64,000 nt of DNA. It comes from Deinandra increscens subsp. villosa. Taxonomy: Eukaryota; Streptophyta; Magnoliopsida; Asterales; Asteraceae. Below the pieces are notes generated by a model, which did no database searches, was not told the DNA's origin, and worked only from the letters and a program-made list of their open reading frames with translations. The position numbers and the translations under genes are program-made. This document shows positions 1 to 11,403 of the stretch, piece by piece. The stretch is from assembly GCA_039602395.1 (NCBI GenBank), contig JBCNJP010000008.1:22895817-22959816 (forward strand). The letters are read 5' to 3'. Each line of letters opens with the position of its first letter. Position 1 is the stretch's first letter.

Positions 1-476
1 GTGAACTCTGGTCCACGATTAGATTGCCATCGTACTTTGACAATTGGGATTCTGCTTCGTTTCAGCATTTTCTCTTCGCGACCCATAATCTTTACGGGCT
101 GTTCAATAAATCAGAGTTGTTCATCGATTTGTAGTTCCTGTAGTGGAACTATCAGAGTGTCATCCACCAGACATTTCTTCAGGTTTGAAACATGGAACAC
201 GTTGTGCACTCCTTCCAACTCTGGTGGCAAATCTAGTCGGAAGGCCACCGATCCTATTCTTTCGATGATCTTAAAGGGTCCCACATAGCGAGGATTCAAC
301 TTCCCACGCTTACCAAATCTTATCACACCCTTCCAAGGTGAAACTTTTAACAATACCATGTCACCTTCCTCGAACTCTAACGGTTTGCGACGCTTGTCCG
401 TGTAGCTCTTCTGTCGATCCCTGGCAGCCGCTAAGCGATTTCTAATTTGCACAATTTTCTTTGTGGTCTCGTGCAC
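1..476 (-). pseudogene. pol: Integrase C-terminal region and start of chromodomain tail (partial)
   Basis: The minus-strand frame from about 476 encodes a basic linker followed by a GPF(K)II-type module and VHNVFHVSNLKKC, the signature of the integrase C-terminal/GPY-F region of chromoviruses. A stop occurs after DEQL near 111. The same region continues to base 1 with residues like IMGREEKMLKRSRIPIVKV, the linker normally just before the CR-type chromodomain. In living relatives this tail directs integration to heterochromatin. Here it is cut by the window edge and broken by a nonsense codon. Confidence 0.8.
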
Positions 477-515
477 AAGTTCGGGTCCAGTGAGTTGACT
501 CTCACCTACTTCAGC

Positions 516-1458
516 TCAGCATACTGGTGATCTGCATTTTCGTTCGTATAGGGCCTCAAATGCCACAGCCCCAATGCTTGTATGGTAACTATTGTTATAG
601 GAGAACTCGACAAGCGGTAAGTGAGTCTCCCAATTCTTTCCAAAATCCATTACACATGCCCTGAGCATGTCTTTGAGAGTCTGGATCATATGCTCGGTTT
701 GTCCATCCGTTTGAGGATGGTAAGCAGTACTCATATTAATTCGGGTGCCCATGGTCAGCTTGTAACGATCCCCAGAACTTAGAAGCAAAACGGGGATCCC
801 GATCAGAGATGATGGACAGGGGTACACCGTGGAGTATTACTATGTCCTTCAAGTATATCAGTGCGAGTTTATCAGTTTTGTCACTCTCCTTCATAGGTAA
901 GAAGTGGGCGGACTTTGTCAACCTATCGACTATTAACCATATCATATCATTACCCGCTGGAGAATGGGGCAACCCGGTAATGAAGTCCATGGAGATATCC
1001 TCCCATTTCCACCCAGGGATCCTTGGTTGTTGAAGTGGCCCTGACGACTTCTGGTACACAACCTTGACCTTTGAGCAGGTCAAACACTTTTTGACATACA
1101 AAGCAATGTTTGCCTTCATGTTGGGCCACCAATAGACCAGTTTCAGGTCTTTGCACTTTTTGTCAGATCCGGGGTGAACAGAGTAGCGAGACTTGTGAGC
1201 CTCGTCCATAATTAGCTCTCGCAGATTACCGTAACGGGGCACCCAGACCCGATTTTTGTAGTAGCAAAGGCCATCGGCCTTAACCTCTAATTTGCCGCCG
1301 ATTCCCCGTTGTGATTCATCCTCAACATTGTTCTCCTTTAGGGCCTCTTTATGTGCATCCCAGATTCTATCCGGCAATTCAGTGTGAATGGTCATTTGCA
1401 AGGCTCGCACACGCCTTGGCTTTACATGTTCCTTTCTGCTCAACGCATCTGCCACCAC
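516..1458 (-). pseudogene. pol: RNase H end and integrase core (broken)
   Basis: The frame starting at 1458 opens with VADALSRKEH, the end of the RNase H domain. It continues into the zinc-binding integrase N-terminus (H...H...C-x2-C, ending CLTC). The catalytic core follows with MDFITGLPHS (first Asp region) and SDRDPRF (second Asp). A frameshift near 740 moves the reading frame; the remainder, STAYHPQTDGQTEH with the catalytic Glu region and VEFSYNNSYH, continues at about 740-516. The family enzyme inserts the cDNA into the chromosome. The frameshift makes this copy non-functional. Confidence 0.85.
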
Positions 1459-1652
1459 ATTGGCCTTGCCTTGATGATATTTGATTGCCAGATCATAGTC
1501 GTTTAGTAGCTCAACCCACCTACGCTACCTCATGTTCAGATCCTTCTGCTCGAAAATGTGCTGTAAATTCTTGTGATCCGTCTAGATGGTACATTTGGTA
1601 CCATACAAGTAATGTCGCCAAATCTTCAAGGCAAACACTACTGCTCCCAACT

Positions 1653-2133
1653 CTATTCATGGGTATTGTAGTTCTTCTCATGCGTTTTTAGTTGTCGTGA
1701 CCCATATGCGGTGACTTTGTCCCTTTGCATGAGCACGCACCCCATGCCTTGAATGGAGGCATCACAATACACTGAGAAATCATCCACACCCTCACGTAGT
1801 GATAGAATCGGTGATGTCCATAAGTTCTCCTTTAATGCTTGGAAAGCAGCTTCTTCCTTTAAGCCCATCGATATTGAACTCCCTTTTGAGTGAGAGCGGT
1901 TAAAGGTTGGGCTAGCTGGGAAAAACCTTGGATGAAACGACGACAGTAACCCACCAGACCAAGAAACTGACGGATTTCCATGGGTACTCGCGGCGTCGAC
2001 CAAACTTTGTAGGGTCCACATGAATTCCTTGCTCGTTCACAATATGCCCGAGAAATTGGACCTCCCTGATCCATAAATCACATTTAAAGAATTTTACGTA
2101 AAGCTGCTCTTTGCGCAAAAGTTCCAAATTCAG
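1653..2133 (-). pseudogene. pol: RT thumb/connection and RNase H domain (broken)
   Basis: Overlapping minus-strand frames between 2133 and 1653 contain the conserved FLGHIV, RRFIQGFSQLAQPLTALTQK and FSVYCDASIQGMGCVLMQ blocks of Ty3/Gypsy RT and RNase H. They lie in different frames, so at least two small indels have occurred. The frame ends after KTHEKNYNTHE where a stop replaces the usual LELAAVV continuation. Confidence 0.8.
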
Positions 2134-2796
2134 TCATAGATGCTCCGCATGGTCCTCTTTGGTTTTAGAGTAGATCAAGATGTCATCAATGAAGACGATG
2201 ACGAACTTATCCAGGTAAGGCTTGCACACCCGGTTCATGAGGTCCATGAACACTGCAGGTGCGTTGGTTAGGCCGAAGGGCATAACTAAGAACTCGTAAT
2301 GGCCGTACCTGGTTCTGAAGGTTGTCTTTTCAATGTCTTCATCCCGTACCCGTAGCTGATGGTACCCAGACCTCAGGTCGATCTTTGAGTAAAAACTGGA
2401 TCCTTGCAGTTGGTCAAAGAGGTCGTTGATCCTGGGTAAGGGATAGCGGTTTTTAATTGTAACTTTGTTCAGCTCATGGTAGTCGATGCACATCCTAAAG
2501 CTCCCATCCTTCTTCTTAAGTAAAAATATTGGGGCTCCTCAAGGTGACGAACTGGGTCTGATGAAGCCTTTGTCCAATAGCTCTTGGAGTTGATTCGACA
2601 GTTCGTTCAATTCACTTACTGCGAGGCGATAGGGCGCCTTAGCAATAGGAGTAGATCCTGGTGCTAGGTCGATTCCAAATTCCACCTGGCGAAATGGAGG
2701 TAGGCCAGGTAGGTCTTCGGGAAATACATCTTCGAATTTATTCACCACAGGTAAATCACCTATCGTTTTTTTCTCGCGGCAGTTGTCCGTGACCAT
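2134..2796 (-). pseudogene. pol: Reverse transcriptase core of chromovirus pol
   Basis: Minus-strand frames carry the pre-RT motif FPEDLPGLPP followed by the RT palm. Recognisable blocks are MCIDYHELNKVT, YPLPRINDLFDQLQG, FYSKIDLRSGYHQ, TTFRTRYGHYEFLVMPFGLTNAP and the catalytic FIDDILIYS (family consensus YIDD). A stop follows PSSSP (about 2539) before GAPIFLLKKKDG, and another follows DHAEHL (about 2134). Both are nonsense changes relative to the family. The family product copies the element RNA into DNA; this copy cannot make a full protein. Confidence 0.9.
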
Positions 2797-3266
2797 CGCC
2801 AGAATGGCGACATGCCCTTTACTGAGGCGCTTCTGCGCCTTGGGTAGGATATGATTCCTGACACGGTACCAGCGTTTTCACCCTGAATCGTGAGTACGTT
2901 CCCTTCTGACAGAGGTATCTTAATAACCTTTTCCTGACACAACATCTCGGCTTGGTTCTTTGACAACTAATCCATACCTACTATGACATCGAAACTACCG
3001 ATGGAGAAAGGTAACAAGTCTATCCCTAACTTGTGACCTGATAGTTCTAAGGTACAGTTTTCAACTAAGTTAGTTGTGTCAACTAGTTTGCCATTAGCTA
3101 GTTCAATTGTGTACTTAGCACTAAGGGGTGTTTGTTTAGCCTTAATAAATTTGCAAACCTTAAAAGAGATAAAACTACGCCCTGCACCCGAATCAAACAA
3201 AACATTGGCGAAGTAGTTGTTGAGTAGAAATTTACCAGTTATGACATTGGTGTCATTCTTGGCTTC
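2797..3266 (-). pseudogene. pol: Retropepsin-like aspartic protease region
   Basis: The minus-strand frame at 3200-2967 reads from FDSGAGRSF (the D-S-G active-site triad) to IGSFDVIVGMD, where a stop replaces the expected Trp codon of the family motif GMDWL. The downstream part (about 2966-2797) resumes after the stop with SKNQAEMLC and then shifts frame before the RT. The protease would normally release Gag, RT and integrase from the polyprotein. Confidence 0.8.
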
Positions 3267-4646
3267 TCATGTGTTCATGACGAACGCACGACCACGTCCG
3301 TTGTTACCTCCACCATTCCCGCCATTGTTCCCACCGTTTCCGTTGTTGTCGCGGTTATTATTATCACCGCCATTATTGTTTCTCCTTCTCAGCTCGGGGC
3401 AATCTTTCTTTATGTGGCTAGGTTTGCCACATTCAAAACAACCACGTGGGGCATCAGCTTGATTGTTGTTGGGATTGACGTTGTTGTTGTTGACATTTGG
3501 CCTTCTCATCATTTCGCCCCAACAGTTCTTTGCCTCGTGGTCTGGCTTGCCACAGCTTCCACAGTTTCTCCAAGTTTTGCAACCTCCAGAGTGGTGAGTG
3601 TTGCATTTGTTGCAAAACGGGAGTCTTCCCCTGTACCCATTCCGATTATGGCCTCCACCGTTCTGGCCCTGGTTATTGTTACAGTTCTGACTGTAACCTC
3701 CATTGTTGTTGTTTCTCTCGTGACCTTGATCCTGTCGCTTGTTAGGGTTTGGGGAGTTTGAGAACCTCCCAGATGAGCTTCCAGCATGATTATTGTGAAC
3801 GGTCTCATCCTCTCGTTTCCTCTTGTCGTCCAGAGCTACCTTTTCTGTCTTCCTAGGGGGTAGGGTCCCCTGCTCGACGGCCTGGTCAGTCAGCTTGTGC
3901 GACAGACGGATCGCCTGTTGCAAGTTGGCAGGGTTAAAGCAGTAACCATGCCCTTGATTTGTGGGACGAGGTCGTCCACGAAATGCTCAATTTTCTTAAA
4001 ATCAACATCCACCATGGTTGGACACAAAACTGAGTACTCGTGATATCGATCAACGTAGTTTTCAATCTCAGAACCGACCATCTTCAAGTTTTGAAACCCG
4101 ACCTCCAATCTCTTTACCTGGTCGTGGGGGCAGTATTCCTCCATGATGGCGTCCTTGAATTTATGCCATGTCATCGCATTGACGGCGTCCAGCCCGAGCA
4201 TCAGGATTTGAGCATTCCACCAGGTAAGGACGGAGTCTTCCAGGGTGCCTGTTGCATACTTCACTCGATTGCCGTTAGGACAGTTGCTCATGGCGAAAAC
4301 TTTCTCTGACTTTTCCAGCCAACGGAGCAGACCCACTGCCCCTTCAGTGCCCTTGAACATCATGGGTTTTCACCCCATGAATGATTTGAACAAACATTGG
4401 TTTTGTCCTGATTTCATTATAAAAATTTACTTTAGAATTTCCACTCTTAGGTTACAAAGTTTTGTTTAGAGGAAAGGAAAAAAAAATATACCCTATATTT
4501 ATTTCATCGATTCCTTACTTACCATTGTAATTGTTGTTGTTGTTCTGGTTTGCCAGGGCTGCGGCAATCCCCTGGTTGATTAAGTTCTGAATTTGGGCTG
4601 GTGTCATCTGCAGAGGGTTGTTCACGTTGTTTCTACGTGGAGGCAT
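3267..4646 (-). pseudogene. gag: Chromovirus gag with a probable intron and three zinc-knuckle-like motifs
   Basis: The start codon at 4646 opens a short exon (MPPRRNN..., 41 codons) that ends in an Asn-rich tract. A GT-AG interval (4522-4408) separates it from the capsid part, which contains the family block FKGTEGAVGLLRWLEKSEKVF. A TGA interrupts the codons just before KPMMFKG. Near 3925 a frameshift leads to the QQAIRLSHKLTDQAVEQG frame. The nucleocapsid end carries CNKCNTHHSGGC, CGSCGKPDHEAKNC and CFECGKPSHIKKDC within an Asn/Gly-rich tail. A TGA after FVMNT at 3267 separates it from the protease, although the family normally reads through as one ORF. Confidence 0.8.
4408..4522 (-). other. 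Putative spliceosomal intron inside chromovirus gag
   Basis: On the minus strand the interval begins with a strong plant donor (AATG|GTAAGT) and ends ATCAG|GAC. It is 115 bp long and AT-rich with a T-run. Removing it leaves phase 1 on both sides and puts the first gag exon in frame with the capsid region, apart from one TGA. Direct evidence is the two sites and the matching phase; splicing itself is inference. Confidence 0.5.
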
Positions 4647-4881
4647 GGTTCTGATAACATAAAAAATTATTACTGAATTAATATACCCATTATTATTTTC
4701 AATTCATAATAAATGTAAGATGAAATTTAAATTCTTATAATATCCATTATAAAAAAAATTCACACCAAACCATAGTCATCACAAGCATGACCAAAAACAT
4801 TTATCAAAACACCCAGAGTTGATATGTTTAATTAGTCACAAGTGGAAAAAGAACTATGATAGGATTTTATTGGAGCAGAGA

Positions 4882-5586
4882 TCATGAATATGTAACGTTG
4901 GAATCCGAATCCGATTCCCCAGGTGCATCTTCTTCGATGTCTAGGAATTCTTCCTCAGGTTCCTCCTCCGGTTCTTCTTTCGGTTCTTCTTCAGGATCCT
5001 CCTCCACTGGAGCAACTTCCTGAACCGGTTGGGCTGCAATAGGAAATCCCACGTGAACATGGAGGGTTGCCATCTCGGCCTGCAGGTGATCTATAGTTGC
5101 CTATTGTTGATTTATAGTTGCATGCATCTGGTCGATTGTGGCTTGTTGTGCTTGGTTAGTCTGCCGGTTCTCTATGGAGCATATGCTGATTTCGTGTATG
5201 GCCCCCAAATACCCATGCACGTGTTTAGCCAAATCGTTGTGACGGATCCTTGAAACCATATTCTCACGAGCCCTTCCTATGGCATCTTCTATTGCTTCCT
5301 CGAACTCAGCAACCTTGTTCATGAGATAGTTATGACCGGCTAGGATCCTTGTCACAGCGTGCCATGGGGAGAAAGGCTGTGTGGGAATACTAGCCGTGGC
5401 CATGTGCAGTGCATCGAGTAAGCAGTAAAGCGTTGGAGTCACCCAACGGAAGTCTTTCCTTGCACACGTCTCACGTGTGAAACCTTGGTCCCTCACGTAA
5501 TCGGCTTCAGTGTAAGGCGTTGGTTCTGACGAAGGTCCTTCCTCGTTTCATGGCCTCTTTCCTCTTGTGTTGTCAGACGGTGCCAT
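4882..5586 (-). pseudogene. Upstream accessory ORF (between LTR and gag) of the chromovirus
   Basis: A single minus-strand frame of 235 codons runs from ATG at 5586 to TGA at 4882, interrupted only by stops at codons 13 and 162, with no frameshift. The predicted product starts with a short basic segment. A helical, probably coiled-coil middle follows (EFEEAIEDAIGRARE and a Gln-rich QQATIDQMHATINQQ), then a strongly acidic tail with EEEPKEEPEEEPEEE. I do not recognise the family. Its place between primer-binding site and gag, and the absence of indels, argue that it was a real coding region of the ancestral element and not chance. Confidence 0.55.
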
Positions 5587-5803
5587 CTCTGTTGATTTCC
5601 CAGGTAAAAGGTTGCAAAACAAAACAATACAAAACAAGGAAAACACTAAGTAAGTCCTTCTATTCTTGGCAAGTGGGATAAAAAATTTGGCTTTTTGGGA
5701 GATCAATAATTTGAAAAGTTGCAATCACGCTCTGTTCGGATTACAGTCTAGAGCAATTTTCTTGTTTTAATAAAATCGGATTGCCTAGTTCGCTATAATC
5801 AAT

Positions 5804-5816
5804 GGCTCTGATACCA
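5804..5816 (-). promoter_or_regulatory. Primer-binding site (initiator tRNA-Met)
   Basis: The minus strand reads TGGTATCAGAGCC three bases after the LTR end GGGTGTGACA, complementary to the 3' end of initiator tRNA-Met. It fixes the inner boundary of the 5' LTR at 5820. Confidence 0.9.
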
Positions 5817-5819
5817 ATC

Positions 5820-8800
5820 TGTCACACCCGCAATTTACCACCAACGGATTTTTACCATGTAGGGGGTAAGAACAGACAAGGACCCGAGCCAATGATTGCA
5901 ACAACCCATTTAATCCATAATTATAAAGAAATAAATGCATCAAACATACATAAGAAAACCATAATTTAAGTTTGTAACGCAGCGGAAAGTAATATGCGCA
6001 AAACACGCGCCCACTAATTTAAAGTAAGATCAAACCCATGAAATGTTAAGAAAAAAAATGTTTGTCTCCCAAAAATAAAAGCCTGAAATCGAAAGCCAAG
6101 TGATAACCCGCCACACCTACCAATAACAGAATGAACTCCTAGCGACCTGTAAAAAGTTTGGTAAAACCAAGTGTCAGCTAATGCTGGTGAGTTCACTAAA
6201 AGTAGTATAATACATATACTAAGTATATAGATATAAACAATAAGCGTTAATAAGAATTTAATACTATCGTAGGTAGCTAGCCTAGTTGTCATGTTCATTA
6301 GGAAGTTCGCAACCGAAGCTGAGTAAATGCATGTAGGGAATACCTACACATTTTGCCTCCCCTGTGTCCATCTGTACATAGTAGTTTTAGCTGACATTAA
6401 CTCCATCCGACCTCTGGTCAGGTGGGCATCCCGTGCACTGTAGAACGAGGGTTGTCAATCCTCAGTAGTACTACTAAACGTCACCATGCTATTTACACTA
6501 TATTAACGGTCTGATTATGCGAAGGCTTTAATAGATGGGCTATCCTATGACATGTGATAGTTTACTTATTCAAATGCATTAACGTGTGTTTTGTAAGTTA
6601 CCAAATAACTCGTAAGAAAAGCGGATCACTACCCAAACGGGGTATGATCTAATTTGGTGTGTGAAACTCACCTTAGAGGGCGCTGCTACAAAGAATCCGC
6701 ACTCGGGCCAAGTGCTTCGCGTTTCAAATTGAGAGTATGATCTAAGAGTGAGGTATAGGATTAAGTCATGTCTCAGGGACGGGGATGTTGTGTATGTACA
6801 AATGGAAAAACAAGACAGCATATGACTTAACATAAAGCAGTTAGACTGACCGACCAGACAGTTGACTTTGACTAGGCATGCTGACCCGCGACTCACTGGT
6901 TGATCAAGTTAAGAAGCATACAAGGGGGAGAGAGAGAGAGAGAGATTGGATTCAAGGAAGTCGTACGAGTGTTAGTGTCCTAGCATCATGTCACTATAGT
7001 GGTGAAAACGAAACGTATCAGGTAGCTAGGACTATGAGAGTTACTACACCCGTACGACACAAGGTCAACTAGTGAATCTTATGCAGTCTTGCCATTCCCA
7101 CGGGGTGGGAACCTAGGATCTGTACTAATGCACGTCTACACAGCCTAGGGGTTTACACCAACCCATCACATATGCACATTTGAAAGTAGCACACATTACA
7201 CATTACACAATACCTACACATTCGTTATAATTGCGAGACAGCTGCGCACGGACTTGGTATTACCAAAGTCAGTGGGCTATCGTGCGAAAAAGGGCTCTCA
7301 ACTACTTCCATTAGGAAGCAGACTCATTAAAGTTTACTTGGAAAAAAGAATCACCTCAAACGGGTGAGCGATGAATGAGTTATGAGCTCTTAAAGTTTAC
7401 CAAAATCTACTAGGCAGATTCTGCCTAGTGTTTGACATATGACTCAAGTTCGGTTTATAGCTTGTTCCCCTTTTCGACTTACATTCCGAAATTTTCCAGA
7501 ATTGACCCTTATTGTAAAAAAAAACTTTCATGTTTTAACCAAGTTAAATAGTCCATGTTATCTTAGTTGAAAACCTCACACATGTGTGTGAGTTTAATAT
7601 TTGGCAGAACTGGGTCCCCTTTACATTTGGGACCTTAGAGGTACCAAACGAACCTCTTTCCCCGAGAGACCAGTGTCACAAGAAATCTAACACATAGACC
7701 TAAAACTAGGAGGAAGAATCATGCAACTTGGTTCACGTATTAGGAAGTTATGCCATCTTGAAGTTGACTAAAGTTTTCAGAAGCAGTAACAGTCACTAGT
7801 AATTAAATGTCGACTTCCCGACTTAATATCTTGACCATTTCTTAGAATTAGCTCACCAAATTTTCCAGCTTATAATTTAAAAATATCTACCACAACTTTC
7901 ATGTTTTACCTTGCACGAAATTCCCAAGTTAGCATGCCCAAAATTTTGACACTAGACAGTAACTCGAGTTTTCGACAGTTCTGGGCACTAAACTTGTAGT
8001 GCACGGATGGATGACCAAATCAGACTCATTTGTCGTGAAATCGGTGCCAAAAGAAAGGTAAGAGTTTTCATTTGCCACAAGAATCAGGTCCATTGGAATT
8101 GTCAATACAAAGTTATGACCTTGATAATATGACAAAAAAATTAGACAGATTCCGTCAAAAACCCTACTTTTAAATTCATTAATTCTCCAAGGTTTTTCAA
8201 CACGTCAACGATCATGGATCATCATATTTTGATCCCACACAATAACATGCACCCTAAAAACATCTAATCACAGAAAATACACATAGATAGACCTTACCTT
8301 GGATGCAAAGAAACGAAGTAGACGATGAAGAAAACACGAGAGGGTCTTGATTCCTTGCCTCCAATTTCTTGTACTCTATCAATGGATGAAAGAAAAAAAA
8401 GAGGAGGGGAGAGGGGGGCTGTCGAATATGGGGTAGGGCTAGGGTTTTTTCTTATAAGGAGGTTCCTTGTCCTCCAGGTAATGAAATTTAAGTGCCAAGG
8501 GCCCATTCTTGTATGGTTTTCGGCCAAGGGTAAGGGAAGGGCTAAGTCCGATTTTTAATTAGCAATGATGGACTAAGGGAGATGTAGGATTGTTTATTGC
8601 TCGGGTTACTAAGTTGCTTATACACTAATTTAACAACAGTAAGACTAATAGCACGCAGAACATTCTAAATTTTACAAATTGTTGCGGTTGAACATGTAAT
8701 GGCACATTAACATGGAATGTTAATTATTCTTGTTATTATTACTAGTCTCGTGTTTGTATAATTGATAAACCAATGGTTAGGGATAGACTTAATGAATTAT

Positions 8801-8886
8801 GCGCAGGTGTCATCATATGACATGAATTATGCACACGTGTCATCACATGACACGAAAATAAATAGTACACACAGATAGGTCTAACA
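5820..8886 (-). repeat. 5' LTR of the minus-strand chromovirus
   Basis: The LTR ends GGGTGTGACA at 5820 and is proposed to start TGTTAGACC at 8886, about 3.07 kb, within the size known for Tekay LTRs. A minus-strand TATA-like stretch (CTTATAAGAAAA) near 8445 would be the promoter. The interval holds no supportable gene. It also contains a short (GA)n run near 6929-6945 and a direct duplication built on ATTATGC(G/A)CA(G/C)GTGTCATCA at about 8797-8855. The outer boundary is the uncertain part. Confidence 0.55.
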
Positions 8887-8992
8887 AGAAGTTTAACGAG
8901 GTTAACCTGGGAAAACGGCAGTTGTCACAAAGAAGCCATGGGTACGAGGGTTTCATTTAGGGATACAGGTAAAAAACCCAGTTGAGGACAAC

Positions 8993-11385
8993 ATGACACT
9001 ACCAGAATTGAAGGCTATGTACAAATCACTCCAGCAACAGGTTGACAGTCTCAATGTCACTGTTGCATCGTTGGTTAAAGCTCAAGGTGTTCTTATTCAA
9101 GCAGAAGCAGTCCTTCGAACCCAGACATGTTTGAAGCGGATACTGTCAAATTGGGGGAGAAACTTGTCTCAACATCCGCTATGGAAGATATTGAAGAACA
9201 TGAGAGAATTTCGACTGAAGTAAGAGCCACTGGCTTCAGGAAATCTGGTGTTCAACCTTTCTCAGTTAAAGAAAGTTAGGTGAATATAAGGAGCAGCCAA
9301 CTGATTATTGTCTCACCATTTGAAGATCCCACCCTAACTGAATTGGTGCAGTCTTCCATGCTTGTTGTTGGTGCTCTCCCTGAGCATATAAATATGATTA
9401 CAAGGCTGCTTAAAGATGTGATCTTTCCGGCTGAAAATGCCTTTGATCAAGCTGAAAATAACAAAGCCTCCACCAGCAAAGCAACAGCAGAAAATGTTGA
9501 AGCAGAAGAAAGTACAGGAACTGTAGCTGTAGGAACTGTAACCGAAGGGGTTGATGAGAATGTGTTAGGAGAAGGAGAAGGAACAGAGGTTATAGAGTTG
9601 GTTGACAAACAAGCTGAGGTCACCAAACCACAGGTGGTGATAGATGCTCAAGAAGCAACTTAGGTTGAGGTAATTGAAATTGATGAAAATGCACCTGACC
9701 CTGTTTTTGCCAACAATCTATCTATTTTTGGGACTAATCAACTCCCAATGATTCAACCGGAAAACCAGTCTAAGGATGACACTGAAGATATCGTTGAGAC
9801 CCTAGTGGCTATGAGGAGTGAACACCCTATTCAAGCGGAAGAGCTAGTTCAACCTGATGTTGCTTTAACTATCCATCAGGTTGTTCACACTAAGGAATCT
9901 GATGCTTTGAATAAATTTGTGGGAGATGCCAGAGCTGCTGCTGAGAATGAAAGGTTAGCGAAAGAATTTCAAGATGAATTGGATTTATTCTCACAGAATT
10001 GGGTAGTTGAAATTCTGTTTGAGGAAGCCAAACGGAGATCCATGGAATGGAGGTTGAAAGATTACAACCTTGGAGCAATGGAGGAGGGTGAAAGGCAAAG
10101 ATTAACTGATTTAGCCTCAAGGATGTCAACCAAATTAGTAATGAATAATGAAAACTATGAACTGCTGAAGAAGGTCAAAAGGGTCCTGATTGTCAGAAAT
10201 TGGAGATCAGAGTATGAGGTATTTCATATGAAGGTAAAGGAGCTATGCAGCTTGATTGAATTTATTTATCAAGAGCTCAGAGGAGATAGCTTTGCTGTTA
10301 ATCCAAACCTGGTGCTGCCCCTGCCTTCAGAGCTAATCTCAGGTATGGCAACTAATTTGTTCATTAAACCAAAAATTGGATAACTCTGTAGATATCCTAC
10401 CTCCACCTTCTTTTATATATGAGCCAAACCCTAACCCTGCAATATTTTCATCATCATCTCATGCCTTAGTTCCATTTAAACCTCCAACCATATCCAAGAA
10501 GGTTTCCACCAAGCTCTCCAACCCAAAATACAGAACCGACAACTTTACCCCAATCATCCCTTTCACAAAGAAACCTATTCCTAACTTGGACTTATCTGAT
10601 ATCTTTCCACCATCACCTCCCACTAGCCCAACACCAGAAGCTATTAAACCACCCACTCAAAAACCAAAATCTCTGCACCTCTTTCCATAAGAGAACCTTC
10701 ATCCACCATTGATCCTACACCTCTAACCAAACCAATTGATGTACCACCTAGTCCCTCTTCTCCCTCATCGAAAGGGAAAGCTCCTATTGATAAAGAATCA
10801 GCTGATGAATCTGATGAGGAGGAGAAGAAGAAAAAGAGGAGGCTGATGCATGTTAAAAGAAAGAGAGATCAAAAGCAAAGAAGAAAAGGGCCACCCAGAA
10901 AGAACAAAATTGTTGGGTGGACAGCCAATGAAGACAATTTTGATTTCACTTTCTAACTTGCAGATAGCAAATCCAAAGTAGTAAATGCTCATCAGGCTTA
11001 TAAGCTCCTTTCTGCACGTCAAATGACAGATTTAATTATGAAGCTTAGAGAGATTCTGAGCCCAACAAGAGTAGAGCATCTGTTGAGAATTTGTATAGAA
11101 CCAACAGTGCTTGAATGTGGGATGCTCTACAGATCACAGGGAGATAGTGATAATAAAGAAGAAGACCCTATTAGTGGGATCAAGTTTATTATTTGGGAAG
11201 AGGATGAGAAGCTATTTTATGTGCACAGAGCTGATGGCACTTTCACTGCCCAAGAATCCATCTCTGTTCAAAGTGAATGGGGTGAAAGAGATTGGGAAAC
11301 TTTCAAACATGTGAAGGTGACCAAAACAAACACGAATGAGCTATCTCAAGATCTGGATGCCAGCATCAGATCCTTGGACAAGTAA
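8993..11385 (+). pseudogene. Unrecognised retroelement ORF just upstream of a PPT and LTR
   Basis: About 700 codons can be followed on the plus strand, mostly in one frame from about 9250 to 11385. There is a TAG at 9661, a switch to another frame between about 10376 and 10690, and a TAA near 10956. The start is in a different frame (8993, MTLPELKAMYKSLQQQV, coiled-coil-like). Next come an acidic linker, a helical domain (about 9890-10380), a Pro/Ser-rich stretch, a Lys/Arg-rich segment (EEKKKKRRLMHVKRKR) and a compact C-terminal part with ISGIKFIIWEEDEKLFYVH and SEWGERDWETF. I do not recognise any domain. Position directly before a polypurine tract puts it where some plant elements carry an env-like or accessory ORF; that function is not shown. 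Confidence 0.5.
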
Positions 11386-11387
11386 GT

Positions 11388-11399
11388 CAAGGAGGAGAA
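11388..11399 (+). promoter_or_regulatory. Polypurine tract before an LTR
   Basis: CAAGGAGGAGAA lies three bases after the stop codon of the upstream ORF and just before TTTT and the proposed LTR start TGTACAAAG. This is the usual plus-strand primer arrangement of LTR elements. Confidence 0.5.
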
Positions 11400-11403
11400 T
11401 TTT

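Larger units (their letters stand above)
1..8886 (-). mobile_element. Ty3/Gypsy chromovirus (Tekay/Del type), degenerate, 3' end outside window
   Basis: Read on the minus strand the order is 5' LTR (8886-5820), tRNA-Met primer-binding site, an upstream ORF, gag, protease, reverse transcriptase, RNase H, integrase and the start of a chromodomain-like C-terminus. This order (integrase after RNase H) and the VHNVFHVSNLKKC motif are typical of Tekay/Del chromoviruses. The copy is dead: gag-pol has several in-frame stops and frameshifts. The 3' LTR lies left of base 1, so the target-site duplication cannot be tested. The boundary at 8886 is inferred from a TGTTAG...TGACA LTR pattern; the five bases outside it are AGAAG. 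Confidence 0.85.

Noticed and set aside
3301..3760. Long plus-strand frames with Val/Phe-rich products opposite gag
   Set aside because: Antisense shadows of the Asn/Gly-rich nucleocapsid region.
8293..8558. Overlapping 77-codon frames on both strands near the LTR promoter
   Set aside because: Low-complexity purine-rich U3/R sequence of the minus-strand LTR; no start context or motif.
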